From Cellulomonas hominis (lineage in GTDB: Bacteria; Actinomycetota; Actinomycetes; Actinomycetales; Cellulomonadaceae): 64,000 nucleotides of DNA. The notes under the pieces were generated by a model. The model made no database searches. It was not told where the DNA came from and saw only the letters and a list, made by a program, of their open reading frames with translations. This document shows, piece after piece, positions 27,785-36,483 of this stretch (its first letter is position 1; each line of letters begins with the position of its first letter). The DNA lies in NCBI RefSeq assembly GCF_014201095.1, contig NZ_JACHDN010000001.1:1984001-2048000 (forward strand), read 5' to 3'. A program made the translations under genes and the position numbers.

Positions 27785-28228
27785 TCAGGCGCTCGCGGCG
27801 ATGGCAGGCGGCTCACCGGGGCCGGCCGCGGACGCACCGCCGCCGGCGCCCGCGTGCGGGTCCGCGCCCGCGTCGTCGCCCGGCGGTTCGGGCAGCGGCC
27901 GGAGCGCGGACAGCCGCGCACGGAGGTCCTGCACGTCGTCCGGCCCGGCGGTCCCGGGGACCAGCGACAGGGCGGTGAACGTCTCCGCGGTGGGCAGCAG
28001 GTCCCGCGCGAGGTCGCGCAGGGCCTCCGCGACCTCGGCCAGGTCGGCGGCGTGCCGGGCGTCCAGGCCGGCCGGGTCACCCCCGCCACCATCGCCCTGC
28101 AGGCCGACGTACAGGACGAACCCCGCGCGGGCCGGCTGGGGGCCGGCGTCGTGCGGGCGCGCGGGGCGCGGGGCCGGGGTCCGCCGGGTCGGCGGGAGGG
28201 CGGGTGCGGGGGTGCGGGCTCGTGCCAC
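27785..28228 (-). CDS. Conserved-looking hypothetical protein, 147 residues
   Basis: I do not recognise a family. The first about 33 and the last about 30 residues are Pro/Ala/Gly-rich; the core (about 35-115) has a beta-like segment AGFVLYVGLQGD, followed by two predicted amphipathic helices (DLAEVAEALRDLARDLL and DVQDLRARLSALR). No signal or membrane segment. The ATG at 28228 has no strong ribosome-binding site. It lies upstream-to-downstream of the upp terminator region, on the same strand as upp, about 230 nt away. It could be a pseudo-coding frame, though the core looks protein-like. Confidence 0.48.
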   Translation of the reverse strand: MARARTPAPALPPTRRTPAPRPARPHDAGPQPARAGFVLYVGLQGDGGGGDPAGLDARHAADLAEVAEALRDLARDLLPTAETFTALSLVPGTAGPDDVQDLRARLSALRPLPEPPGDDAGADPHAGAGGGASAAGPGEPPAIAASA

Positions 28229-28461
28229 GGCGTGCTCCGGGGGTGCGCGGGGACCGCGGCGAGGGCGGTCGGGGTGTGGTCGCGGGGGACGGCAGGGCGT
28301 CAGGACCGACAGCGCGTGCGAGACGTCCCGGGTACGCCGACGGACGCCGTGGCGGCGTGGGTCGGGCGTCGGCGGGGCATCACGCGTCGATCGTGGCAGG
28401 CGCCGCGGCGGTGTCCAAGGGCTTTGCGCCCGCGGTCTCAGCGGACGAGACCGGATGTCGT

Positions 28462-28480
28462 CCCGGGCGCTGCGCCCGGG
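28462..28480 (-). terminator. Hairpin terminator after upp
   Basis: Stem CCCGGGCG / CGCCCGGG (8 bp, perfect) with a 3-nt loop, 7 nt beyond the upp stop codon on the minus strand. Confidence 0.7.
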
Positions 28481-28486
28481 GGAGGG

Positions 28487-29122
28487 TCAGACGACGCCGT
28501 AGAGGCGGTCGCCGGCGTCGCCGAGGCCGGGGACGATGTACGCCTTCTCGTTGAGGCGCTCGTCCACGGCGGCGACGACGACGGTGACGTCGCCGCGGTC
28601 GCCGACGGCCTCCTCGACGACCTTGAGGCCCTCGGGCGCGGCCAGCAGGCACACGGCCGTGACGTCGCGGGCACCGCGGGCGAACAGGTAGTCGATGGCC
28701 GCGACCAGCGTGCCGCCCGTGGCGAGCATCGGGTCGACCAGGAAGCACTGCCGGCCGGTGAGGTCCTCCGGCAGGCGGTTGGCGTAGGTGACGGCCTCGA
28801 GGGTCGTCTCGTCGCGCTGCATGCCGAGGAACCCGACCTCGGCGGTCGGCATCAGCCGGGTCATGCCGTCGAGCATGCCGAGGCCGGCGCGCAGGATCGG
28901 GACGACGAGCGGCAGCGGCTCGGCGATCTTCACGCCGGTGGTCCGGGTGACCGGGGTCTCGATCTCGACCGGCTCGGTGCGCACGTCGCGGGTGGCCTCG
29001 TAGGCGAGCAGGGTCACGAGCTCGTCGACGAGCTTGCGGAACGTCGGCGAGGACGTGTCCTTGTTGCGGAGCACCGACAGCTTGTGGGCGACGAGCGGGT
29101 GGTCGGCGACGTGCAGGCGCAT
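28487..29122 (-). CDS. upp: Uracil phosphoribosyltransferase
   Basis: 211-residue pyrimidine salvage enzyme making UMP from uracil and PRPP. The PRPP loop reads DPMLATGGT (about 129-137), and the uracil-binding C-terminal motif is [21 protein letters not shown] and the LPLVVPILR strand are also in place. Length is normal. The gene is on its own minus-strand unit ended by a hairpin. A uracil permease gene occurs about 28 kb away at 56518, which would supply its substrate. Confidence 0.97.
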   Translation of the reverse strand: MRLHVADHPLVAHKLSVLRNKDTSSPTFRKLVDELVTLLAYEATRDVRTEPVEIETPVTRTTGVKIAEPLPLVVPILRAGLGMLDGMTRLMPTAEVGFLGMQRDETTLEAVTYANRLPEDLTGRQCFLVDPMLATGGTLVAAIDYLFARGARDVTAVCLLAAPEGLKVVEEAVGDRGDVTVVVAAVDERLNEKAYIVPGLGDAGDRLYGVV

Positions 29123-29444
29123 GGGCCCAACCTACCGTGCGCGCGGGGTCCTGCCGTCCGGTCCGGGCCGTCGTCGTGCGGGCTGGGCCCTACGTCCCGG
29201 TCGTCCGGGCGCGATGCACGACACGCTTGCCGGAGCGCGCGGCGACGACGAGGACCCCCTGCCTGTGTCGTCGCCGCCGCGCACCCAACCCCCGCACCCC
29301 ACCCCGCGACGACGCGGGACGGCGAGGCGTGCCCGCGCGGATGAAAACGGCCTCTGACCTGCGAGTTCATCCCGAGCAACTCCTCAGGACGCGCCGCGGC
29401 CGGTCGAACCTTCCTGATGTACCCCCTCCTGAGGAAGGCCCGAC
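29123..29444. other. Divergent intergenic region between upp and the chemoreceptor gene
   Basis: About 320 bases with no supported gene. It contains the divergent promoters; the only clear element is the FliA-like motif at 29383-29408 and the AGGAAGG ribosome-binding site at 29432-29438. Confidence 0.5.
29383..29408 (+). promoter_or_regulatory. FliA (sigma-28)-like promoter of the chemoreceptor gene
   Basis: CTCA (29383-29386), 16 nt, then GTCGAA (29403-29408), close to the CTCA-N15-17-GCCGAA pattern reported for actinobacterial FliA promoters (5 of 6 in the -10). It lies 36 nt before the ATG of a methyl-accepting chemotaxis protein, the type of gene usually in the FliA regulon. Confidence 0.45.
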
Positions 29445-31025
29445 ATGGATCGTCACGCCGCCACCCCCCTCCGGCACTCGCTCGCGACCAAGATGGTCGG
29501 GGCGGTCGCCGTCGCCGTCGTCGCGGGCGGAGCCGCCGGCGTCCTCGGCCTGCAGGCGCTGTCCGGCTCCCGCACCGCGCTCACGGAGCTGCGCGAGACC
29601 CAGGTCGTGCTGGTGCAGGCGGCCGGCCAGCTGCAGTCCGGCATCAAGGGCGCCGTCGCCTACAACACGGCGCTGACGCTGGCGCCCGAGGTCAACCCGA
29701 CGGCGGAGCAGGACCGGGACGCGGAGGTCGCGGCGGCCGACGAGGCGCTGGACACGCTGCTCGGGCTGGAGGTGCCCGCGGCGCAGCAGCCGGCGCTCGA
29801 CGAGGTCGCGACGCAGTGGCAGACGGTGCGGGACATCGTGCTGGACGACCTGTCGACGCTGCCGCCGGCGGAGATCGCCCCGGTGACCGCGCGGTACCAG
29901 GAGGCGAACGCGGCGCTGTCCGAGGCGCTGGGCGGGCTGATCGACGACGCCTACGGGAAGATCGACGACGCGATCGCGCAGGCCTCGAGCACCACCACGC
30001 GGACCACCGTCGAGGTGGCCGCGCTGCTCGGGGCGGGCGCGGTGCTCGCCCTCGGGCTCGGGCTGGGGCTCGGTCGCCGGGTGCGGCGCCGGCTGGCGCG
30101 GGTCGACGACGTGGTCGAGGCGATCGCGGACCGGGACCTCACGCAGTCGTGCGGCCTGACCGGCCGGGACGAGCTCGCGCGGCTCGGGGAGTCCCTGGAC
30201 GCGGCGCAGGAGGCGGTCCGGGAGACCCTGGCGGGCGTGGCGGGCACGACCGAGCAGGTGTCGACGGCCGTCGGCGTGCTGGCGGCCGCGAGCGCGCAGG
30301 TCGGCGCCGGGTCGGAGGAGACGAGCGCGCAGGTCGGCGCGACCGCGGCCGCCGCCGAGCAGGTGACGCGGAACGTGCAGGCCGTCGCCGCCGGCGCGGA
30401 GCAGATGGGCGCGAGCATCCGGGAGATCGCGCAGAACGCGAACGAGGCCGCCAAGGTCGCCGCGCAGGCCACCGACGCGGCGCAGAGCGCGAACCGCACG
30501 GTCGCGCAGCTCGGGACGAGCTCCACGGAGATCGGGAACGTCGTCAAGGTCATCACGAGCATCGCCGAGCAGACGAACCTGCTGGCGCTGAACGCCACGA
30601 TCGAGGCGGCCCGTGCCGGCGACGCGGGCAAGGGCTTCGCCGTGGTCGCGGGCGAGGTCAAGGAGCTCGCGCAGGAGACGGCGCGGGCGACCGAGGACAT
30701 CGCCCGGCGCGTCGAGGCGATCCAGGCGGACAGCGAGCAGGCCGTCAGCTCGATCGGCGAGATCTCCGAGATCATCGCGACGATCAACGACTACCAGGGC
30801 GCCATCGCCTCGGCCGTCGAGGAGCAGACCGCCACGACCGCGGAGATGAGCCGCGGCGTCGCGGAGGCCGCCGCCGGGTCCGGGGAGATCGCCACCAACC
30901 TCACGGGGCTGTCGTCCGCGACGGCGGACGTCGCCGCGGTGGTCGGGCAGGTCGACGCGCAGGTCCGCGGGCTCGAGGGCACGTCGGGCGACCTGGGCTC
31001 GCGGGTGGCCTCGTTCCGGTTCTGA
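29445..31025 (+). CDS. Methyl-accepting chemotaxis protein
   Basis: 526-residue receptor: N-terminal membrane helix (about 16-37), a four-helix-bundle type sensor domain (about 38-185), second membrane helix (about 186-208), HAMP region, and a cytoplasmic signalling domain. The hairpin tip that binds CheA/CheW reads [20 protein letters not shown], about residue 368, matching the MCP consensus. The sensor domain has no recognised ligand motif. AGGAAGG precedes the ATG by six bases. It implies a motile organism with a chemotaxis system coded elsewhere. Confidence 0.95.
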   Translation: MDRHAATPLRHSLATKMVGAVAVAVVAGGAAGVLGLQALSGSRTALTELRETQVVLVQAAGQLQSGIKGAVAYNTALTLAPEVNPTAEQDRDAEVAAADEALDTLLGLEVPAAQQPALDEVATQWQTVRDIVLDDLSTLPPAEIAPVTARYQEANAALSEALGGLIDDAYGKIDDAIAQASSTTTRTTVEVAALLGAGAVLALGLGLGLGRRVRRRLARVDDVVEAIADRDLTQSCGLTGRDELARLGESLDAAQEAVRETLAGVAGTTEQVSTAVGVLAAASAQVGAGSEETSAQVGATAAAAEQVTRNVQAVAAGAEQMGASIREIAQNANEAAKVAAQATDAAQSANRTVAQLGTSSTEIGNVVKVITSIAEQTNLLALNATIEAARAGDAGKGFAVVAGEVKELAQETARATEDIARRVEAIQADSEQAVSSIGEISEIIATINDYQGAIASAVEEQTATTAEMSRGVAEAAAGSGEIATNLTGLSSATADVAAVVGQVDAQVRGLEGTSGDLGSRVASFRF

Positions 31026-31042
31026 GCGCGAGGATGGGGCGC

Positions 31043-31510
31043 ATGTTCGCGCGCCCCGACGACCTCACCGCGATGGGCCTGGCCCTGACCGAGGCGGCCG
31101 GCTGCGCCGCGACCGGCGACGTCCCGGTGGGCGCGGTCGTGCTCGGGCCGGACGGCGCCGTGGTCGGGGCCGGGCGGAACCGCCGCGAGGCGGACGCCGA
31201 CCCGACCGCGCACGCCGAGGTGCTCGCGCTGCGGGCGGCCTCGGTGGCCCTGGGCCGGTGGCGGCTGGACGACTGCACCCTGGTCGTCACGCTGGAGCCC
31301 TGCCTCATGTGCGCGGGCGCCACCGTGCTGGCCCGGGTGCCCCGCCTGGTGCTCGGCGCCTGGGACCCGAAGGCGGGGGCGTGCGGGTCGCAGTGGGACG
31401 TCGTGCGCGACTCGCGGCTGAACCACCGGGTCGAGGTGGTCGGCGGGGTGCGGGAGGAGGAGTGCGCACACCTGCTGCGCGACTTCTTCGTCCCGCACCG
31501 CCGCCCGTGA
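31043..31510 (+). CDS. tadA: tRNA-specific adenosine deaminase
   Basis: 155-residue zinc deaminase converting A34 to inosine in tRNA-Arg(ACG). The zinc-site residues are H57 and catalytic E59 (AHAEV) and C87, C90 (EPCLMC). The ATG at 31043 has GAGG nine bases upstream; a second ATG at 31034 would add three residues. It follows the chemoreceptor gene by 17 nt, probably only by chance proximity. Length and motifs are typical of bacterial TadA. Confidence 0.92.
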   Translation: MFARPDDLTAMGLALTEAAGCAATGDVPVGAVVLGPDGAVVGAGRNRREADADPTAHAEVLALRAASVALGRWRLDDCTLVVTLEPCLMCAGATVLARVPRLVLGAWDPKAGACGSQWDVVRDSRLNHRVEVVGGVREEECAHLLRDFFVPHRRP

Positions 31511-31529
31511 CCGGCCGGCCCCGGCCCGG

Positions 31530-32897
31530 TCAGCCGCCCGTGATCGTGTCGTAGGCCCGCATCGCCGCGGTCTGCGCGTCCGCGAGCGCCTCCTCCGGCG
31601 TCTTGTCGCCGAGCAGGGCAGCGGTGACGGCGTTGTTCAGCTCGTTCTGGATGTCCTGGCCGGCGGGCGAGGACCCGAAGGTCTGCCCGTAGCCGACGAC
31701 GTCGTAGTAGGTCGCGATGACCTGGTCGAAGCCGGCGTCGCCGGTCTCGGTGACGTACTGGTCGCGGATCGCCTGGTCCGCCTCGGGCGAGCCGGTGAAC
31801 AGGCCCGTGTTGAGGCCGCCCTCCTCGGCGACGGTGGCCGCGCGCGCCTCGCCGGCCGCCGTCCAGGCGTCCATCGAGGTGAGCTCGAGCATCCACGCGC
31901 ACGCCGCGTCGGGGTTCTCGGCGCCCGCCGGGATGACGAACGCGGTGCCCGACGCGACGGAGAACGGGTTGCCGTCCTGGTCGCGGAACGGCACCGCGGC
32001 GACGTCGACCTGGCCGACGTACGGGCTCAGCACGTTCGGGTACCACTGGGCGTTCACCTGCGCGCCGACCTGGTCGGTGACGTACTGGTTCGCGTCGCCG
32101 AACGTGTCGAACGCGTCGGTGAACGACTTCACCTTCGCGAACCCGCCCTGCGCGTCGGTGATCCGCTGGAGCAGCTCGATCCCGGCGACGTTGGCCGGGT
32201 CGTCGAGCGTCGGGGCGCCGTCGTCGTCGGTGAGCCGCCCGCCCTGCCCGAGGACCCACAGGCCGGCCTGGCCGGTGGCGACGGGGTCGAAGCCCAGCGT
32301 CGTCGGCACGCCCCCGCTCTCGGCGTACATCGCGGCGACGGCGTCGAGGAGCACGTCGGGCTGCGAGGTGTCGATCTGCTCCTCGGTGACCCCGGCCGCG
32401 TCCATGACCCGCTTGTTCAGGAGGATCGCCGGCGGCTGGAAGAACTGCGGCACCGCCCAGACCTGGTCCTCGTACCGGACGTCGTCCACGACCGACGGGT
32501 AGAACCGCTCGTCCGGGTCGACGTCGTGCGCGGCGTAGCAGGAGTCCAGCGGCAGGATCAGGTCCTGCGCGGCGTACGTGGTGACGTACCGGCGGTCCAT
32601 CTGCACCACGTCCGGGACGTCGCCGCCCGCGATCCGGGTGGTGAACTTCTGGGCGTCGAACGCGGTGGCGTCGAGCTCGACGTCGACGTCGGCGAGCTGC
32701 GCGGCGGCGAAGTCCAGGCGGGACTGGCCCACGTCGTCGGCGTTCTCGAAGCCCCAGGCGTTCAGCGTGCCGGACGCCTCGGTGCCGAAGTCGGTCGGCT
32801 CCCCGGTGCCCCCGCCGCCCCCGCCCGAGCTGCAGGCGGCCAGGGCGAGCGCGGTGATCGGCAGCAGGGCGGTCGCGGTGCGGCGGGTCGTCCTCAT
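31530..32897 (-). CDS. Sugar ABC transporter substrate-binding lipoprotein
   Basis: 455-residue family-1 (MalE/UgpB-like) binding protein. A lipoprotein signal peptide ends in LALAAC with the lipid-bearing C22, followed by a Ser/Gly linker. The mature part has the two-lobe pattern with GWPDVVQ-like text GGDVPDVVQMDR (about 91-102) and an aromatic-rich hinge region. It is the last gene of a minus-strand unit of two permeases and this protein, 26 nt after the second permease. No ATPase gene is adjacent; a shared MsiK-like ATPase is expected. The sugar is not known. Confidence 0.92.
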   Translation of the reverse strand: MRTTRRTATALLPITALALAACSSGGGGGGTGEPTDFGTEASGTLNAWGFENADDVGQSRLDFAAAQLADVDVELDATAFDAQKFTTRIAGGDVPDVVQMDRRYVTTYAAQDLILPLDSCYAAHDVDPDERFYPSVVDDVRYEDQVWAVPQFFQPPAILLNKRVMDAAGVTEEQIDTSQPDVLLDAVAAMYAESGGVPTTLGFDPVATGQAGLWVLGQGGRLTDDDGAPTLDDPANVAGIELLQRITDAQGGFAKVKSFTDAFDTFGDANQYVTDQVGAQVNAQWYPNVLSPYVGQVDVAAVPFRDQDGNPFSVASGTAFVIPAGAENPDAACAWMLELTSMDAWTAAGEARAATVAEEGGLNTGLFTGSPEADQAIRDQYVTETGDAGFDQVIATYYDVVGYGQTFGSSPAGQDIQNELNNAVTAALLGDKTPEEALADAQTAAMRAYDTITGG

Positions 32898-32923
32898 GTG
32901 CGGTCCTCCGGTGGGTGGAACCC

Positions 32924-33901
32924 TCAGCCCTTGCGGCCCTGGGTGGCGATGCCCTCGACGAACGAGCGCTGGCCGGCGGCGAACAGCGCGAGCATCGGGA
33001 GGGTGACGAGCAGGGAGGCGACCATCACGTACTGGTAGTCGCCGTGGCCGCCGGCGGTCGGGCTGTAGCGCGTCATGGCGTACGCGATGCCGAGCGGCGC
33101 GGTGAAGTCCTCGGGGCTGCCGGCGTTGAGGTAGATCAGCGCGGCCTGCAGGTTGTTCCAGGACGCCTGGAACTCGAACAGCAGCACGATGACGAACGAC
33201 GGCACCGACAGCGGGAACGCGACCTTCCAGTACGCGCGCCACTCGCTCGCGCCGTCGATGCGGGCGGCCTCGAACAGCTCACGCGGCAGGCCGAGGTAGA
33301 ACTGCCGCTGCAGGAAGATGTAGAACGCCGACCCGAACAGGTTCGCCCCGAACAGGGGCACCCAGGTGCCGAGGAACCCGAGCTCCTTCCAGATCAGGTA
33401 GACCGGGATCATCGTGACGGCGCCGGGCAGCATCATCGTGGCGAGCACCAGGCCGAACAGGAACCCGCGGCCGGGGAAGCGGAAGTGCGCGAACCCCCAC
33501 GCGACGAGCGACGACGACACCGCGACGGTCACCGCGGCGAGCACGGCGATCCCGATCGAGTTGACCATCCAGCTGCCGAGCGGGAGCTCCGCCCAGACCC
33601 GGGCGTAGTTGTCCCAGTGGAACTCGGCCGGCCACAGGGAGTTGTCGAAGACCTGGCCCCGGCCCTTGAGGCTCGCGGCCAGCAGCCAGGCGAACGGGTA
33701 GAGGAAGACGACGCACATCGCGACCAGCAGGGCGACGACGAGGCCGCGCCGCACGCGCCGGCCGGTGCGCCCGCCACCGGGCGCGGGGGAGCCGGCGCCG
33801 CCGTCGGTGCCGCGGCCGGTGCCGCGCCGGCCGGTCGCGGCCTCCGGCGCCCCCGGCACCTGCCGCAGCGGCGTGCCGGTCGTCCCTGCCGTGGTGGACA
33901 T
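32924..33901 (-). CDS. Sugar ABC transporter permease (MalG type)
   Basis: 325-residue inner-membrane permease. A long charged, Pro/Gly-rich N-terminus (about 1-52) precedes six membrane segments. The cytoplasmic coupling loop reads EAARIDGASEWRAYWKVAFP (EAA motif), which binds the ATPase. The start ATG overlaps the preceding permease stop by one base (TGATG). The hydrophilic 50-residue N-terminal extension is longer than in most MalG homologues. It works with the gene upstream and the lipoprotein downstream as one importer. Confidence 0.93.
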   Translation of the reverse strand: MSTTAGTTGTPLRQVPGAPEAATGRRGTGRGTDGGAGSPAPGGGRTGRRVRRGLVVALLVAMCVVFLYPFAWLLAASLKGRGQVFDNSLWPAEFHWDNYARVWAELPLGSWMVNSIGIAVLAAVTVAVSSSLVAWGFAHFRFPGRGFLFGLVLATMMLPGAVTMIPVYLIWKELGFLGTWVPLFGANLFGSAFYIFLQRQFYLGLPRELFEAARIDGASEWRAYWKVAFPLSVPSFVIVLLFEFQASWNNLQAALIYLNAGSPEDFTAPLGIAYAMTRYSPTAGGHGDYQYVMVASLLVTLPMLALFAAGQRSFVEGIATQGRKG

Positions 33902-34851
33902 CAGTCCCGGCCCCCCTCGTAGTAGACGAACCGGGAGCCGAACCGCATCTGCACGGCCGTGATGAGCAGGATGATCACGAACAGCAGCCACGCCATCGCG
34001 GCGGCGAACCCGAAGTCGAACTGCCGGAACGCCTGCTGGAACAGGTAGATCGCGTAGAACAGCGACGCCTCGGGGGACGCGTTCGACTGGTCGCGCCAGA
34101 ACAGCAGGTAGGCCTGGTCGAACACCTGGAACGCGGCGATCGACAGCACGATCACGTTGAAGAAGACGGCGCTGGAGATCATCGGCAGCGTGATGTTCCG
34201 GAACCGGCGCCACGGGCCCGCGCCGTCCAGCTCGGCGACCTCGTACAGCTCGCGGGGGACGTTCTTCAGCGCGGCCAGGAAGATCACCATCGTCCCGGAC
34301 ACGCCCCACAGCGTCATGAGGACGATCGACGGCTTGATCCACGTCGGGTCGACCAGCCACTGCGGGCCCTCGATGCCGAAGATGCCGAGGAACTGGTTGA
34401 CCGCGCCGGTGTTGCCGTTCAGCAGCAAGAAGAACACCGCGGCGGTGGCCACCGCGGGCGTCATCTTCGGCAGGTAGTAGATCGTCCGGAAGAAGCCCGC
34501 GCCGCGGCCCGCCTGGTTCAGCAGCGCGGCCAGGCCGAGCGCGACCAGGATCTCCAGCGGCACGGCGAGCACCGCGTAGAACAGCGTGTTCCCCAGCGAC
34601 GTGGCGACCCGCGGGTCGGTGAAGAGCTGCGCGTAGTTGTCCAGGCCGGCGGGCCGCGCGGTGTTGGTCGCGAGGTTGTAGCGGCTGAACGAGATGACGA
34701 GGCTGTAGATCATCGCGCCCGCCGTGAAGACGAGGAACCCGACGATCCACGGGGAGATGAACAGGTAGCCGGTCAGGGCCTCCCGGCGCCCCCGGCGGGA
34801 GGTGCGCGTGCGGGCCGGGGCCGGCGGCACGACGGTGCGGGGCTCGACCAC
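33901..34851 (-). CDS. Sugar ABC transporter permease (MalF type)
   Basis: 316-residue permease with six membrane segments and the EAA-loop sequence EVAELDGAGPWRRFRNITLP. The GTG start at 34851 is chosen for GGAGGT six bases upstream; the open frame continues upstream but reads through the kinase gene on the other strand. It is the first gene of a unit permease-permease-lipoprotein. The gap of 132 nt to the divergent FGGY kinase gene contains the shared promoter region with an inverted repeat. Confidence 0.92.
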   Translation of the reverse strand: MVEPRTVVPPAPARTRTSRRGRREALTGYLFISPWIVGFLVFTAGAMIYSLVISFSRYNLATNTARPAGLDNYAQLFTDPRVATSLGNTLFYAVLAVPLEILVALGLAALLNQAGRGAGFFRTIYYLPKMTPAVATAAVFFLLLNGNTGAVNQFLGIFGIEGPQWLVDPTWIKPSIVLMTLWGVSGTMVIFLAALKNVPRELYEVAELDGAGPWRRFRNITLPMISSAVFFNVIVLSIAAFQVFDQAYLLFWRDQSNASPEASLFYAIYLFQQAFRQFDFGFAAAMAWLLFVIILLITAVQMRFGSRFVYYEGGRD

Positions 34852-34927
34852 GGCGGCACCTCCGGCATCCCGGGAGGGGCCGCGGGTGGCCGCACGGCGC
34901 TGAGAAGCGCAGCGTCGCACGAAGTGG

Positions 34928-34944
34928 TCCGGTCCACGACCGGA
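34928..34944. promoter_or_regulatory. Inverted repeat in the divergent ABC importer/FGGY kinase promoter region
   Basis: Arms TCCGGT (34928-34933) and ACCGGA (34939-34944), spacer 5 nt, between divergent start codons at 34851 and 34984. It fits a sugar-responsive regulator binding both promoters, but no regulator gene is adjacent, so it is only a candidate. Confidence 0.35.
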
Positions 34945-34983
34945 GCGGTCCGCGGGACCGCGCCCGCGCGCCAGACTGGGCCG

Positions 34984-36477
34984 GTGAGCCGCGCGCTGGG
35001 TGTCGACATCGGGACCACCAACACGAAGGTCGCCGTCGTGCGGGCGGACGGGCGGGGTCCCGTGGTCGAGGCCGTCGCGTCCGCGCCGACGCCCGCCCCC
35101 GCGGACCTCGACGCGTGCCTGCGGGACCTGACCGGGCGGGCGCTCGGCGCCGCACCCGCGGGCGAGACCGTCGAGGCGGTGGGCCTGGCGTCGATGGCCG
35201 AGACCGGCGTGCCCCTGGACGGCGCCGGGGCGCCGCTGCGCGACTGGCTGCGCTGGGACGGGCACCGCGCGGGGGAGGAGGCGGCGGCGCTCGCGGACCG
35301 GCTCGGGCGGACGGCCCTGTTCGAGGCGACCGGCGTGCGGCCGAGCGCCAAGGTCCCGCTCGCGACGCTCGCGTGGCTGCGCCGCCACGACCCCGCCGCC
35401 GCGGCCGGGCGCTGGGCCGGTGCCGCCGACCTGGCCTGCCTCGGCCTGACCGGCGAGCTCGTCACCGACCACACGCTCGCCGGCCGCACGATGGCGTACC
35501 GGCTGCCGCCCGCCGGGGAGCCGCTGCCGGAGGCGTTCGACGCGGACCTGCTGGCGGAGGTCGGCAGCACGCCGGACCGGCTGCCCCGCGTCGCGGGTCC
35601 CGGGGCGCTCGCGGGGGTCGTGCGGTCGGGGGCCTGGGCCGCGGCGGGCGTCCCCGTGGGCACGCCGGTCGCGGTGGCCGGGCACGACCACGCCGTCGGC
35701 GCCTGGGCCGCGGGCGTGCGGGCGCCCGGGGACGTGGCCGACTCGATCGGCACCGCGGAGGCGCTGTGCACGGTCCTCGGCGCCGAGCCGGTCCGGGCGC
35801 CCGTCGCCGCGGCCGGGATGAGCCTGGTCCGCACCGTCGAGGGTCTGCCGGCGCTGCTCGCGGGGTCCTCCGGGGCCGGTGCGGCCGTGCGGTGGTGGCT
35901 CGAGGAAGAGGCGCCGGGCCTGGACCCCGCGGAGCTGTTCGCCGCGGTCGCCGCCCTGCCGCCGGCCGCGTGGCCGCGGGACGTCGTGGTGCTGCCCTAC
36001 GTGCAGGGGCGCCAGACGCCGGAGCCGGACCCCGCCGCCCGGGCGCGGGTCGTGGGCCGGGGCGCGCACGACGTGGTGGTCCTGACCGCCGCGCTGCTCG
36101 AGGGGCTGGCGCTGCAGGCGCGGTGGATGCTCGACGTGCAGCAGGCGCTCGCGGGCGGGGTCGGCGGCGGCGTCGGCGGCGCCGTGCGGGCGCGGCGGGT
36201 CGTCGTGCTCGGCGGCCCGGCGGCCGGCAACGCGGCGTGGATGGCGAGCAAGGCGCGGGTCACGCCGGTGCCGGTGCGCCTGGTCGACGCCGCAGAGCCG
36301 GTGGCCGCCGGGGCGGCGCTGCTCGCGCTGGCGCGGGCGGGGTCGGGGTCCGGGTCGGGGGAGCCGGCGTCGGCGCCGGTGCTGCCCGGGGTGCCCGTCG
36401 CGGGCGCCGCCGCGGGCGCCGGGTGGCCCGACCCCGAGCAGGCGCTCGCGCGGTTCGTCCGCGCCGCGCGGGGCTGA
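34984..36477 (+). CDS. FGGY-family carbohydrate kinase
   Basis: 497-residue two-domain kinase with the N-terminal ATP-binding start GVDIGTTNTK (about 6-15), the substrate-domain Asp in VAVAGHDHAVG (about 236), and the late GG motif VVVLGGPAAGNAAW (about 403) for ATP. The Gly/Ser/Ala-rich tail (about 445-480) is low complexity. Family members act on xylulose, ribulose, erythritol, glycerol or rhamnulose; this one does not fall clearly in one class. It diverges from a sugar ABC importer, so it likely phosphorylates the imported sugar or its isomer. The GTG start is followed by SRALGVD. Confidence 0.84.
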   Translation: MSRALGVDIGTTNTKVAVVRADGRGPVVEAVASAPTPAPADLDACLRDLTGRALGAAPAGETVEAVGLASMAETGVPLDGAGAPLRDWLRWDGHRAGEEAAALADRLGRTALFEATGVRPSAKVPLATLAWLRRHDPAAAAGRWAGAADLACLGLTGELVTDHTLAGRTMAYRLPPAGEPLPEAFDADLLAEVGSTPDRLPRVAGPGALAGVVRSGAWAAAGVPVGTPVAVAGHDHAVGAWAAGVRAPGDVADSIGTAEALCTVLGAEPVRAPVAAAGMSLVRTVEGLPALLAGSSGAGAAVRWWLEEEAPGLDPAELFAAVAALPPAAWPRDVVVLPYVQGRQTPEPDPAARARVVGRGAHDVVVLTAALLEGLALQARWMLDVQQALAGGVGGGVGGAVRARRVVVLGGPAAGNAAWMASKARVTPVPVRLVDAAEPVAAGAALLALARAGSGSGSGEPASAPVLPGVPVAGAAAGAGWPDPEQALARFVRAARG

Positions 36478-36483
36478 CCGCGC

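Noticed and set aside
29409..29438. CCTTCCT/AGGAAGG hairpin that would hide the ribosome-binding site of the chemoreceptor gene
   Set aside because: If the FliA-like promoter at 29383-29408 is used, transcription starts at or after the left arm, so the hairpin would not form in the mRNA.
29280..29444. Possible c-di-GMP (GEMM) riboswitch before the chemoreceptor gene
   Set aside because: The conserved GCAAA and tetraloop-receptor segments of GEMM RNAs are absent.
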